From positions 62,001 to 126,000 of the forward strand of contig CAWIJL010000017.1 of NCBI GenBank assembly GCA_963836405.1: 64,000 nucleotides of DNA. The letters run 5' to 3'. A program made the position numbers and the translations under genes. The notes below the pieces were generated by a model that was not told where the DNA came from, ran no database searches, and worked only from the letters and a program-made list of their open reading frames with translations. Shown here piece after piece: positions 17,010-26,118 of the stretch. Origin of the DNA: CAWIJJ01 sp963836405 (GTDB lineage Bacteria > Acidobacteriota > Terriglobia > Bryobacterales > Bryobacteraceae). The first letter of the stretch is position 1. Each line of letters begins with the position of its first letter.

Positions 17010-17727
17010 AGAACTGGAACAACTGCTGAAGAACCTCAAGCTCAAGCGCATCCTGGAGATCTATGACGAACAGTTGCGCGCCGCCGACAAGGACGACATC
17101 AGCTACTCGGAGTTTGTGACGCGTCTGGTGCGCGCGCAGTTTCAGGCCCGGCAGGAGGGCGCGCTGGAGTGGCGCATCCAGCGCGCCAGGCTGCCCGAGC
17201 GCTGGACGCTGGAGACGTTCCCCTTCGCGCGCCAGCCGGGCGTCAATCGCAAACAGATCCGCGGGTTTGCGGAGTTGGAGTTCATCGCCAAGGCGGAAAA
17301 TATCGTGTTCGTCGGCAAGACAGCCGTTGGCAAAACAGGATTAGCTTCCGGCCTGCTGATGAAGGCGCTGGAGAACGGCTACCGGTGTCAATTTATCAAG
17401 GCCCAGGACCTGTTCGATGAAATGTATGCGTCGCTGGCGGATCGTTCGACGCGGCAGCTGCTGAATCGTCTGGCGCGGCTGGACGTCCTTTTGATCGACG
17501 AATTTGGATATTTGAATCTGAAACCGGAGCAGTCGAACATCTTTTTCAAGCTGATGGAAGAACGCTACCGGCGGCGTCCCACAATCCTCACCACGAATCT
17601 CGTCTACGACGAGTGGCCTAATTTTCTGGGCAACCGGCCCATGGTAGAAGCCTTGCTGAGCCGGTTGCGGCATTACTGCCACACCGTCGTTATCGACGGC
17701 CCGCCATTGCGCGAACCGCAAGGCTGA
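17002..17727 (+). CDS. istB: IS21 helper ATPase IstB
   Basis: 241 residues from ATG 17002. AAA+ motifs: Walker A FVGKTAVGKTGLA (residues 103-115; the usual GPPGTGKTHL is altered to GKTAVGKTGL, keeping GKT), Walker B LDVLLIDEFGYLNL, and a sensor region PTILTTNLVYDEWPNFLGN. A leading helical domain is present. IstB assembles on target DNA and stimulates IstA. Overlap with istA implies co-translation. Confidence 0.94.
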   Translation: MTEELEQLLKNLKLKRILEIYDEQLRAADKDDISYSEFVTRLVRAQFQARQEGALEWRIQRARLPERWTLETFPFARQPGVNRKQIRGFAELEFIAKAENIVFVGKTAVGKTGLASGLLMKALENGYRCQFIKAQDLFDEMYASLADRSTRQLLNRLARLDVLLIDEFGYLNLKPEQSNIFFKLMEERYRRRPTILTTNLVYDEWPNFLGNRPMVEALLSRLRHYCHTVVIDGPPLREPQG

Positions 17728-17737
17728 GGACGCCAGC

Positions 17738-18061
17738 ATGGACGGCCAGGAAGAATATGTTCGCCAGGTGCTGGAGGCGTACCGCAAGACGCCGGGCACG
17801 ATGGGGACGGTGCGTCGTGCCGACCGGCTGCTGGCAGCGCAACTGTATCAACGCGGCCTTTCGCTGAAGGTCATCGAAAATGCGTTGGTGCTGGCCGCCA
17901 CGCGTCGCCTGATTCGGCCGTCCGAAGCACCGCCTCTGGGCACGATTCGCTCGCTGGCCTATTTCCTGCCTGTCATCGAGGAAGTGCTGGCGTCGCACGT
18001 CAGCCCGGAGTACTTCGAATATCTTCGGTACAAACTCGCACGCACCGCGCCACCTCGCTGA
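17738..18061 (+). CDS. Small conserved IS21-associated protein
   Basis: 107 residues from ATG 17738, 10 bp after istB. A helical protein with the segments TMGTVRRADRLLAAQLYQRG, VIENALVLAATRRLIRP and IRSLAYFLPVIEEVLAS. I know this arrangement as an accessory gene after istB in acidobacterial IS21-like elements; it has no assigned function. The first part resembles a small DNA-binding helical bundle, but no motif proves this. Confidence 0.65.
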   Translation: MDGQEEYVRQVLEAYRKTPGTMGTVRRADRLLAAQLYQRGLSLKVIENALVLAATRRLIRPSEAPPLGTIRSLAYFLPVIEEVLASHVSPEYFEYLRYKLARTAPPR

Positions 18062-18064
18062 ACG

Positions 18065-18170
18065 CGCCTCCGGCGCGGATGATGGAAAACCACCCCGCAC
18101 GCCTTCGGCGTGGATGATACTGCTCGTCCTTCCAGCCAAACCAACGAACACCGCCTTCGGCGTGGATGAT
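18065..18170. repeat. Three short hairpin repeats in the right end of the IS
   Basis: A 19-bp unit of the form CGCCTTCGGCGTGGATGAT occurs at 18065-18083 (with changes that keep pairing: CGCCTCCGGCG), 18100-18118 and 18152-18170. Each unit contains a GCC-TTC-GGC type hairpin. They lie between the last IS gene and the right end. They may be transposase/ParB binding sites or REP-like units. Confidence 0.7.
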
Positions 18171-18254
18171 GCCCCGTATCTCTTTTCCCAGTCCTGTTCC
18201 CGGCCTGGGTCACTTCAACCAAGCCCTAATGGGTCACTCTTGCCAAGCGCTGAA

Positions 18255-18263
18255 GGCTTTGCC
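18255..18263. repeat. 9-bp target site duplication, right copy
   Basis: GGCTTTGCC immediately outside the right end of the IS21-like element, identical to 13973-13981. Confidence 0.9.
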
Positions 18264-21225
18264 GCTCGCCTCCCAGAGTGAGGAGGTTCGACTGCACAAT
18301 GGTTAGCCCCAACCCGCTCTGGACGGTGACGATCGGCGAAAACTCCCAATCTCCGAACAGAATCCCGAGGGGCCGGCTTCTGCGGAAAGGCAACTGCCAG
18401 ACGGCCGACCCGATGAGGCGATGTTGCAGGTCGAACTCGGCCAGCCCGTACTCTGCCCGGCGGTCGTTGCCGTTTTGGGCTTCCTTGAAAACGCCGACAT
18501 CCACGCCGTTTCCGCCTCCCGAGGTGGAAAGGTGGTCAACCGCATTCGTCAAAGCCTTGCCCCACGTGTACGACAGGAGGCCCGAAATACCTGAGGAGAA
18601 CCGTTTTTCGATCCTCGCCTGCAGCGAATGATAGTTTGAGACACCCAGGTTCTCCAGTAACTGAATGTCGGCATTCAGGCCATAAACAGCCAGCGGACGG
18701 GGACCCGCTCCGGGCACTCCCGCCGCGTTGAACACGACCGGGAGCTGATTCAGGTTTCGGAATGCAGGCAGTTTCAGGCCTCGGTTGCCGACGTAGGCGA
18801 GCTCGAATATCGTGTTCTTACCGAGTTCCTGCTGAATGCCGACGTTCCATTGCTGAGTGTAGGGTGTCCGCTGGTTCATGTCCTGGGCCTTGCGGCTGAC
18901 GTTGGATGGATCCACTTTCGATGCGTCCACAAATCCGACAGGGATCCCCTCCTGCAAATGGAGGAATGCGTTCGACGCCTTCAGGATGTTGCTTCCCGAG
19001 ATCTGCTGAGTTCGCGCCACGACAAACGGATAATTGAAGCCAAGCAGACCCTCGCGGCCCATCCGGTTGGTGTGGTTGTAGAAGATACCGTAAGCTGCGC
19101 GGACCACTGTTCCAGGCATCGCAGTGTAGGCGAAACCAAACCGGGGCGCAATATTGTTGTAATCCGCGTGAATCAGGCTGCGCTCGAACAGCCCTCCTTC
19201 TTTGGCCGCCACGAACGCCCGAGTCTCAGGATCATAATTGGCCGACTGATTGTCGCGCTCGAGCGGCGGCGTAGCGAACTCATATCGCACACCATAGTTG
19301 ACCGTGAGTTTTCGCGTCACCTTCCAATCATCCTGCGCAAAGAAGAAGTACATGGTCTGCGCTTGATGAAACACGGTGTTCGAGTCCTGCGCGTACTGCG
19401 TTGGCAGTCCCATTAGCAGGTCCGCGACTCCTCCCTGATACCCGGCGCTCGCTCCGGTAGTCTGTCCGGAGAACCGGCCGCTGAATGTAAAGCGGCCGAG
19501 AAGGGCGCTGATGTCGCGAATCCCGGTTGAGACATGCAATATCTCCGCGCCGAATTTGATCGCATGGCCGGAGCGCATCCACGCCAGCGACTCACGGAAA
19601 TCGTACGACCGCGGCGTTTGGAACTGCGGTTGGGATGTGGTGCGTCCTATCCTCCTTCCCAACCCGCCAGGCAAATCGAAGACGGGAAGTCCTCCGCAGA
19701 CGGCTTCGTCAGTTGGCAAGCCTCGAAGGCCTATAAGTTGATCGGGGCAGCCGGAACCTGCATTCACCGGCGTTTGATAGTAGTTCCCTCGTGCCCAGCC
19801 GAAGCGCGACTCGGAAACTGCTTTCGGCGAGAGCGTCCAGGTAGCACCCGCCGCGACGGCCTGCGACCGCCAAAGCGCTGAGCCGAACGTATCGTTCGAA
19901 GATCCTTCCGAGAGCCCGGGCCGCGGTCCCGGCCGGAAGAGATTCGTGTCGGAAAAGGAATAGCGCGCGAATAGATTGAATCCGGCAGCCATGTTTTCAT
20001 CGACTCGTATGTCGAACTGGTCCGTACGGTTCCTGTCGACGGGCACACTGACATAGTTGTTATCCACCTGTCCGGGCGATCCGGTATTTGGAGCAGGGTT
20101 GACGTTCAGCACCTTCTGTCCCACCGGATCGATCAGGCTGGACGGAATGATCCAGCAGTTTCCGCGGCCATCATTGCAATCAGCGGTCGCGGTTCTCTGA
20201 AAATCTGAGCCTGTGTCGTTCGGACTGAAGGGATTGTAGATGGGGACGGTGAACATGCCCTTCGTCCAGATGGGCTGAGGCGCCGAGGTCGGCCTCACTG
20301 TGCCGGTCCGGTCACGCAGTCCTTCGTAGTCGCCAAACAAGAACAGGTTGTTCTTGACGATGGGGCCGCCCAGGGCTCCCCCAAACTGGTTGCGCAAGCG
20401 AAATGGGTCGCCCGAGCCGGTCTTATTCGAGAAAAAGTTTGTCGCGTCGAGCGACCGGTTGCGATGGAACTCGTAAGCGGAGCCGTGCAGCGCGTTAGTT
20501 CCGGATTTGATCACCGCGTTTACTATGGCGCCGGCGCTGCGGCCAAATTCGGCGCCGTAGGCGTTCGTCTGAATTTTGAACTCCTGGAGCGCGTCGATCG
20601 AGGGTTGCACGATCTGCGTGTTGCCGCCGCGGAAGGAATTGGAGTACGAAGTATTATCGACTCCGTCCAGGAGAAAGGCATTTTGGAACGCGCGGTTGCC
20701 GTTCACATTGAAAGCACCCTTGAAACCGATAGATTGCAGCCGCGGCGTTGCGGGCAGAACGCCGGGCGACAACTGCGCGAGCAGGTTGTAGTCGCGTCCG
20801 TTGAGCGGCAGCTCAACGATCTTGCGGCCGTCAATGACGGCGCCACGGCCGGAGGTATCGGTCTCCAGAATGGAGGCATCGGCCGACACGGTGACCTGTT
20901 CCGTCACATCCCCGACGGAAAGCGCGATGTCGAGGCGCGCGGTCTGGTTCACTTGCAGCGTTACGTCCGAATGGACAAATTTCTTGAATCCGGTGCGCTC
21001 CGCTGTGACTCTGTACGTAGCCGGCCGCAGGCCGGGTACGAAATAGCGGCCGCTGTCGTCCGTGAGCACACGCATCGCCGCGCCGGTGCCTTCGTTCAAG
21101 ATCGAAATAGCGACCTGCGACATGGGGGCGCCCTGCGCATCGGCAACCGTGCCGGTGAGGCTGGCCGATTCCGACTGTGCCCAGAGTCTGGACGCCACGA
21201 AAAAACCTACGACGATCCATCTCAT
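18255..21225 (-). pseudogene. TonB-dependent receptor (Oar-like), 5' part, cut by IS
   Basis: Starts at ATG 21225, five bases after an AGGAGG ribosome site; the signal peptide is MRWIVVGFFVASRLWAQ. A carboxypeptidase-regulatory beta-sandwich (SLTGTVADAQGAPMSQVAIS) is followed by a plug domain (GRGAVIDGRKIVELPLNGRD) and a long barrel. The IS entered at codon about 990; reading continues into the IS and stops at 18226. With the IS removed the gene is 1115 codons including stop. Such receptors import glycans or other large substrates across the outer membrane, energised by TonB. Loss of the last 125 residues should abolish barrel assembly. Confidence 0.92.
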
Positions 21226-21259
21226 ACGATCCTCCTGATTACGCGCCATCCGGCGGTGG

Positions 21260-21727
21260 CTACCGGTTTCGATATACAGTTTCGAAGCGGGATCCGCCTG
21301 CAAGAGCTCCCACCGCGGCGGCGATGCCGGCCCCAAGCAGACCCACCTCCGCACCCATCCCGGCCCGGGTGGTGAATTTCGGGTTGTTGCGGTCGGTCAG
21401 GTGGCCGGCGGCGGCCGCCCCGATGGGAAAGCCGATACCGAATCCTACTGCCGCGCCGATGCCCGCTGCCTTCCCTCGCGATGCCTTCCGACGCAGTGAA
21501 ACCTGCCTGATCGAAGAGAGGGCAAGGGAACGAACCTGATTGCGGTTTTCCAGCGTCAGACTTTCAGGCGACAAGCTCTGGAATTTCCCGTCGACGGTAT
21601 GGCCATCGATTTGTAGAACCTGAATTGGATCTCCAGCCGAGAGGCTTGCGCGACGATTCCACCTCTGGTCCTGTCCCCATCCAGGGATGCAAACCAGCGC
21701 CGCCAAGACAATAGTCGGGAAAATCAC
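21260..21727 (-). CDS. Secreted glycine-zipper protein (paralogue of 13084-13575)
   Basis: 155 residues from GTG 21727, chosen because AAAGGAG sits six bases upstream and the protein then begins with a clean signal peptide (IFPTIVLAALVCIPGWGQ). A TTG at 21751 is in frame but has no such site. The body has a small beta domain (AGDPIQVLQIDGHTVDGKFQ, LALSSIRQVSLRRK) and then a Gly-rich segment (GIGAAVGFGIGFPIGAAAAG). It shares length and plan with the protein at 13084-13575. It lies 34 bp before the receptor start and is probably co-transcribed. Confidence 0.72.
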   Translation of the reverse strand: MIFPTIVLAALVCIPGWGQDQRWNRRASLSAGDPIQVLQIDGHTVDGKFQSLSPESLTLENRNQVRSLALSSIRQVSLRRKASRGKAAGIGAAVGFGIGFPIGAAAAGHLTDRNNPKFTTRAGMGAEVGLLGAGIAAAVGALAGGSRFETVYRNR

Positions 21728-21869
21728 AAGGTGCTCCTTTCGAAAAGCCAATACAGCAGCTCCCCAGGCTCTCTACAAGCAACAGCCCGAAAAACCGACA
21801 AAATGGCTCAAAAAGATTTGAATTGGCCCGCAGATTGGATGCGTGCTCCGCTCCAATCTCTCGCGCGGG

Positions 21870-24800
21870 TCACGGGCGAGGTCCTTGGAGCGCTCTGGTT
21901 GCTTTATCGGTGAAGAGCTTAAAGCCCTTGCTGCGGGCGTCGGCCGATAGCGCCCCTAAAATCTTGCGCCCGGCCGGTTCGCTTCCGTGTTGCCGCTCGA
22001 TCGATCCCCAGTGCAACCGCACATCGTAGTGCAACTCCATGGGGCCGGTGGCGGTTCGGGCGGCAGTCGATTCGACTAGCTTCAATGCTTCAGCCGGCTG
22101 CCCGGTTGCAGCACGTACCTTCGCGCGGAACAAATCGAGTCTAAGCAATTGCTCATTGTCACCACGCGCCTCCAGAGCTTGTTCGATAGGGGAAAGCATT
22201 GCCACGGCTTCGCCATTCCGTCGCCGTTCGATCAGGGATTCCGCAATCAGAATGTCCGCTTCGGCGGCTCTCGTGGCTCTTTTGATTTTGGTGAAAAGTT
22301 CCCGTGCCAAACGTGCTTCAGACTCCGCTTCGGCGAACTGCCGTGCATCCATAGCAATCCGGGCGATGGCCAGACGGCTCGCGGCTTCGTGCGCAGGCTG
22401 CCTGGTCTCCTGGCGAAGCTTTAGAGCGTCCGCATGCAGAAGTCGCGCACGATTCAGGTCGCCTTTAAGTCGGAAGACCTGGGCTTGTCCGAAGAGGGCT
22501 TCAGCGGTCCGACTCTTATCTCCTGCTTCGCGGCTGATGTTGAGCGCTTCAGTATAGTGCTCGAACGATTCCTTGAGATGGCCCTGGTACCTGATCACTT
22601 CCGCTAGCCCGCTGTGCGCCGCGCCGATCGCCTGTTTTCGGCCGACTTCCACGCTGATTTCGAGGCCCTCCTGAAAAGAACGCCGCGCAGCATCCAAATG
22701 CCAGAGGTCCATCTCGATAGTTGCTAAATTGGACAGAGCGATGAAAGTGGAGTAGCGGTCGCCGGTCTCCCGGTAGAGCGCGAGGGCCTCTTCATAGAGC
22801 TTTGCGGCGCCCGCCAAATCGCGATCATCATAAAGGATGATCGCCAATGGAATCAACGTCTGGGCGGCGCCATTCCGGTCTCCTGCTTCGAGGTAGATCC
22901 GGTGTGCCTCCTCAAGCGACTTCCGCGCCTCCGCGGGGCGGCCCAAGTTACGCAAAGCCCACGCCTCCGGGATTCGAGCCCTGGCTACGACTAGCTTGGC
23001 ATCCACTGCTGCCGCGGCACGCACTGCACGCGTGGATGCGCTCAGTTCGCGCGGAAAGTCGGACAACGCCATCGCGGCGAAAGCCTCCGTTAGCGGGATC
23101 TGCGGATCTTGCGACCAGGGCGCCGGCAGTTTTTGAAGCTCCTCGATCGTAGCCAACGCCTCTGTTCCTTTGCCGGCCTGGTATTGGTTCCTGGCAAGAA
23201 TCACGCCATAGTCAACATTGTCGGGAAAGAAGCTGAAGAGCGCCCGGAAAATCGCGATCGCTTTATCCCTTTCGCGGTTCATCGCGCGGTATCGTCCTTC
23301 AATAAGCAATTGCTGCTCGCGTGGCAGACCGGCGGACTGCTCGAAAGCCTTGCGCGCCTCGTCGGTCCCCAGTTTGTCCGCCCCGAGGAGCACGAGAACC
23401 GTAGCGAGCATCGAGCGGGTCACGGGGTTATTCGGATCTTCCTTGATAGCGGCATAGAGAAGATCCCTGGCGGCCATCGACTCGAAACGGCGCGCTTTCC
23501 GCACAGCTTCCGAATACAACTGAAGCGCACGATGGTTGGCCGGGAAGGACGCGCGGAAACTCCTGGTCTCGGACTCGGTAGCAGTCGCTACGCCCAAGCG
23601 GCGGCGGAGGCCGTCGCCACATCGCAGAACGAGGTCGAAGAGGCCAGCTTCATCGCCGGTCTCGACCATCGATGCGATCGTTCGTCCGGAGCCGGAGTCC
23701 TGGAGCCTGATATCGACTCGGATCCTGCTGCCACCCTCCTTGCCCAGATGGAGAAAGGACCCGAGCACGATGATATCGGCATTGAGATTCGCCCGGATCC
23801 GTGCGAGCGTTGATGGCGCGTAGCTCTCAGCCTCCGCCAAGGCAAGCTCCACTTTCATGCGGTCGACATTCTCGCCGGGCACGATACGGAGTTGCTCGCC
23901 CGCACCCAGTTCACTGCTAAACATCTCGGCCAAGGCTGTGGACAACCACGCGGACGCCGGTCCGCCGGACAGGTTCCGAAAACCGAGAACCGCTACCGAT
24001 CGCCTGGTTTGCAGCGCCGGTCCGCCATTTCTGACGGCATCTGCGCTCGCCCTCGCTTTCGTCCCGTTCGGCGCTGCGATTTCGAAAGGTCCTAAACGGG
24101 AGACGGGCAAGCTGACGAGAGCAGCCGCAATAAGGAGCATCCCTGCGGCGGCCGCGACCCCATACCGCCTGGTCTCAGCGCGGCGCGCGGCAACGGGCTG
24201 GACGCTTTCGAGCAGCGTCTTGACTTCACCTATGGATTGGAATCGCCGGTTGAGATCCTTCTGCAAACATCGCGCAACCACTCGTTGTAGTTTGAGTGGC
24301 AACTGCGGGGCAAGTTCACCGATCGGTTGGGGATCGTGCCTAAGAATCTGCGTCACCGTAGACATCGCTGTGTCACCCTGGAATGCCCTTCTCCCAGTGA
24401 CCATCTCATAGACCAAAGCCCCAAATGAAAAAATGTCGGAGCGATGATCGACGGGGCTGCCGGCTGCTTGCTCGGGTGACATATAGGCCGCAGTTCCGAC
24501 GATGGCCCCTGGCAGCGTATGCTTCGTGAGCCCAATGGCCTGATGTGGCGTTTCGCCCGGAACAGCCTCCGCAGCCTCGGCTTTGATGCGATCCGAAGTC
24601 GCGGCGAGTTTAGCCAGGCCGAAGTCCAATACCTTTACGCTGTTCTCCGCCGTGATAATCACATTCCCGGGTTTCAGATCCCGATGCACGATTCCTGCCG
24701 CGCGAGCGGCGACCAGTGCGTCAGCGATTTCTATGGCGTACTTCAAAGCTTCTTCGAGGGGCAAAGCTTGCCCGGCAACGATTTCGTCCAGCATCTGGCC

Positions 24801-25307
24801 GGTCACGTATTCCATCGTGATGAATTCCAGGCCGTCCGATGTGCCGAAATCGTAGATGGTTGCGATGTGGGGGTGGTTCAGAGCTGACGCCGCCCGCGCT
24901 TCCTCAACCAGGCTACGCCTCCGATTCGCGTCGCCGAGGCGCTCGCTTCGCAGGACCTTGAGGGCAACGGTGCGGTTTAGGGTTCGATCCTCAGCCCTAT
25001 AGACTTCTCCCATCCCGCCGATCCCTTCCAGACGCAGAATGGTGTACCGCTTGGCGATAATCTCTCCTGGTGTTAATACGCTGGCAGACGAGTCAAAAGC
25101 GGGAAGACTGTAAGGCGGGCGCAGGAACGCGGGCTCATCCAGAAAACCATCCAGTTCCGAGCCAGCCGCCAGCATGGAATAGATCTCGTCCCGAAGTTCC
25201 GAGTCACTTCCGCAGGCGCGGCCAATGAACGCCGAACGGCTACCGGGATCCTGCTCTAACGCTTCCTCGTACAGCCTCCGGATTTGATTCAGGCGAACAG
25301 GTGTCAC
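21870..25307 (-). CDS. Transmembrane Ser/Thr protein kinase with TPR repeats
   Basis: 1145 residues from GTG 25307, preceded by GGGAGG. The kinase domain (about residues 85-345) is complete: Gly loop GIGGMGEVYRA, Lys117 in VALKVL, HRDLKPGN at 208, DFGLA and MSPEQ. One membrane helix (GVAAAAGMLLIAAALVSL) lies at about 375-395. Outside come a TolB/adenylate-cyclase-type domain (SVAVLGFRNLSGGPASAWLS) and about ten TPR units to the C-terminus. This is the common acidobacterial sensor-kinase architecture; the N-terminal 80 residues resemble the zinc-lacking docking segment often found in it. It is divergent from an ECF sigma gene that it probably works with. Confidence 0.93.
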   Translation of the reverse strand: MTPVRLNQIRRLYEEALEQDPGSRSAFIGRACGSDSELRDEIYSMLAAGSELDGFLDEPAFLRPPYSLPAFDSSASVLTPGEIIAKRYTILRLEGIGGMGEVYRAEDRTLNRTVALKVLRSERLGDANRRRSLVEEARAASALNHPHIATIYDFGTSDGLEFITMEYVTGQMLDEIVAGQALPLEEALKYAIEIADALVAARAAGIVHRDLKPGNVIITAENSVKVLDFGLAKLAATSDRIKAEAAEAVPGETPHQAIGLTKHTLPGAIVGTAAYMSPEQAAGSPVDHRSDIFSFGALVYEMVTGRRAFQGDTAMSTVTQILRHDPQPIGELAPQLPLKLQRVVARCLQKDLNRRFQSIGEVKTLLESVQPVAARRAETRRYGVAAAAGMLLIAAALVSLPVSRLGPFEIAAPNGTKARASADAVRNGGPALQTRRSVAVLGFRNLSGGPASAWLSTALAEMFSSELGAGEQLRIVPGENVDRMKVELALAEAESYAPSTLARIRANLNADIIVLGSFLHLGKEGGSRIRVDIRLQDSGSGRTIASMVETGDEAGLFDLVLRCGDGLRRRLGVATATESETRSFRASFPANHRALQLYSEAVRKARRFESMAARDLLYAAIKEDPNNPVTRSMLATVLVLLGADKLGTDEARKAFEQSAGLPREQQLLIEGRYRAMNRERDKAIAIFRALFSFFPDNVDYGVILARNQYQAGKGTEALATIEELQKLPAPWSQDPQIPLTEAFAAMALSDFPRELSASTRAVRAAAAVDAKLVVARARIPEAWALRNLGRPAEARKSLEEAHRIYLEAGDRNGAAQTLIPLAIILYDDRDLAGAAKLYEEALALYRETGDRYSTFIALSNLATIEMDLWHLDAARRSFQEGLEISVEVGRKQAIGAAHSGLAEVIRYQGHLKESFEHYTEALNISREAGDKSRTAEALFGQAQVFRLKGDLNRARLLHADALKLRQETRQPAHEAASRLAIARIAMDARQFAEAESEARLARELFTKIKRATRAAEADILIAESLIERRRNGEAVAMLSPIEQALEARGDNEQLLRLDLFRAKVRAATGQPAEALKLVESTAARTATGPMELHYDVRLHWGSIERQHGSEPAGRKILGALSADARSKGFKLFTDKATRALQGPRP

Positions 25308-25441
25308 CGCACGAACCCTCCCCGGGACATGACGGTTATCATATCCCAAGCTCGTTCGGCTAGTCTGGCGTTGGCATAGGCGTTGGCCGTGCTGAAGCCA
25401 TGAACCGCCGTCGCGGAAAACAGGGGGGTACACTTGATGGG

Positions 25442-26023
25442 ATGGATTGCGGCCCAGCGGCGCTCACGACCCTCTTGCTTCAATGGCGTGCCGGAGATGA
25501 GCAGGCTCGTGATCGGATTATAGAAGCAACATATGAAGAACTCCGGCGTATGGCTGGTCGTCACATGCGGCGGGAACGCGGGGATCACACGCTGGAACCG
25601 GGAGCGCTTGTGAACGAGCTTTATTTGCGGATGTGCGCCTCTGAACCCGTGGATTGGCAGAGCAGGGCCCATTTCTTCGCGGTCGCCGCTCAGCAACTCA
25701 GGCGAATTCTCGTTAACCATGCACGCGACCGGCGGGCCCAGAAGAGAGGCGGAAGCCGCGTCAGGCTCTCGTTGGGTCATGCGAACGGCCTTGCCGTGGA
25801 ACGCCAGGAAGACCTATTGGAAGTGGACGAAGCATTACAGCGCCTGGAGGCGCTGGACGCGAGGGCCGCTCAAGTGGTGGAACTTCGTTTTTTTGGCGGC
25901 CTTAGCGACCGGGAAACCGCTGATGTCCTGGCGATCTCGCTCGCCACTCTCAAACGGGATTGGAACTTCGCGCGCGTGTGGCTGCTCCGTCAATTACGAT
26001 CCAGCCCGGACAACCCCACTTGA
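25442..26023 (+). CDS. ECF-type RNA polymerase sigma factor
   Basis: 193 residues from ATG 25442; ATG 25400 is in frame but adds 14 residues not usual for the family. Region 2 is TTLLLQWRAGDEQARDRIIE with ELYLRMCASEPVDWQSRAHF and FFAVAAQQLRRILVNHARDR; region 4 is VVELRFFGGLSDRETADVLA followed by ISLATLKRDWNFARVWL. This is the sigma-70 ECF group (TIGR02999-like) that occurs next to Ser/Thr kinases, rather than anti-sigma factors, in Acidobacteria and Planctomycetes. Control by phosphorylation from the adjacent kinase is inferred. Confidence 0.92.
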   Translation: MDCGPAALTTLLLQWRAGDEQARDRIIEATYEELRRMAGRHMRRERGDHTLEPGALVNELYLRMCASEPVDWQSRAHFFAVAAQQLRRILVNHARDRRAQKRGGSRVRLSLGHANGLAVERQEDLLEVDEALQRLEALDARAAQVVELRFFGGLSDRETADVLAISLATLKRDWNFARVWLLRQLRSSPDNPT

Positions 26024-26063
26024 AGAGCCCGTTCCTGATGCGAGCGCCACCAGCCAGCATGAC

Positions 26064-26081
26064 CGGCGGGTCGCCCCGCCG
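26064..26081 (+). terminator. Hairpin after the sigma gene
   Basis: CGGCGGG-TCGC-CCCGCCG, a perfect 7-bp GC stem with a 4-base loop, 41 bp after the sigma stop and between two convergent genes. There is no T-run, so it may act bidirectionally or only stabilise the 3' end. Confidence 0.5.
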
Positions 26082-26118
26082 AATTAACTGAACCGCCCTT
26101 CAAGACGGCGGGCAGACA

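Larger units (their letters stand above)
13982..18254 (+). mobile_element. IS21-like element, 4273 bp, with five genes
   Basis: The ends are fixed by a perfect 9-bp direct repeat outside them. The two ends, read inward, are imperfect inverted repeats over about 55 bp: both start TTC, both carry AGTGACCCA at positions 17-25, and both end the match with CAGGC after a second TGAC-type block, as in multi-site IS21 ends. Cargo in order: zinc-finger gene, ParB-like gene, istA, istB, small conserved gene, all on +. Most IS21 elements are 2-2.5 kb with istAB only. Terminal bases TTC/GAA differ from the usual TG/CA of IS21. Confidence 0.93.

Noticed and set aside
18065..18170. A CRISPR array
   Set aside because: Only three 19-bp units with unequal spacing (16 and 33 bp), inside an IS and with no cas genes.
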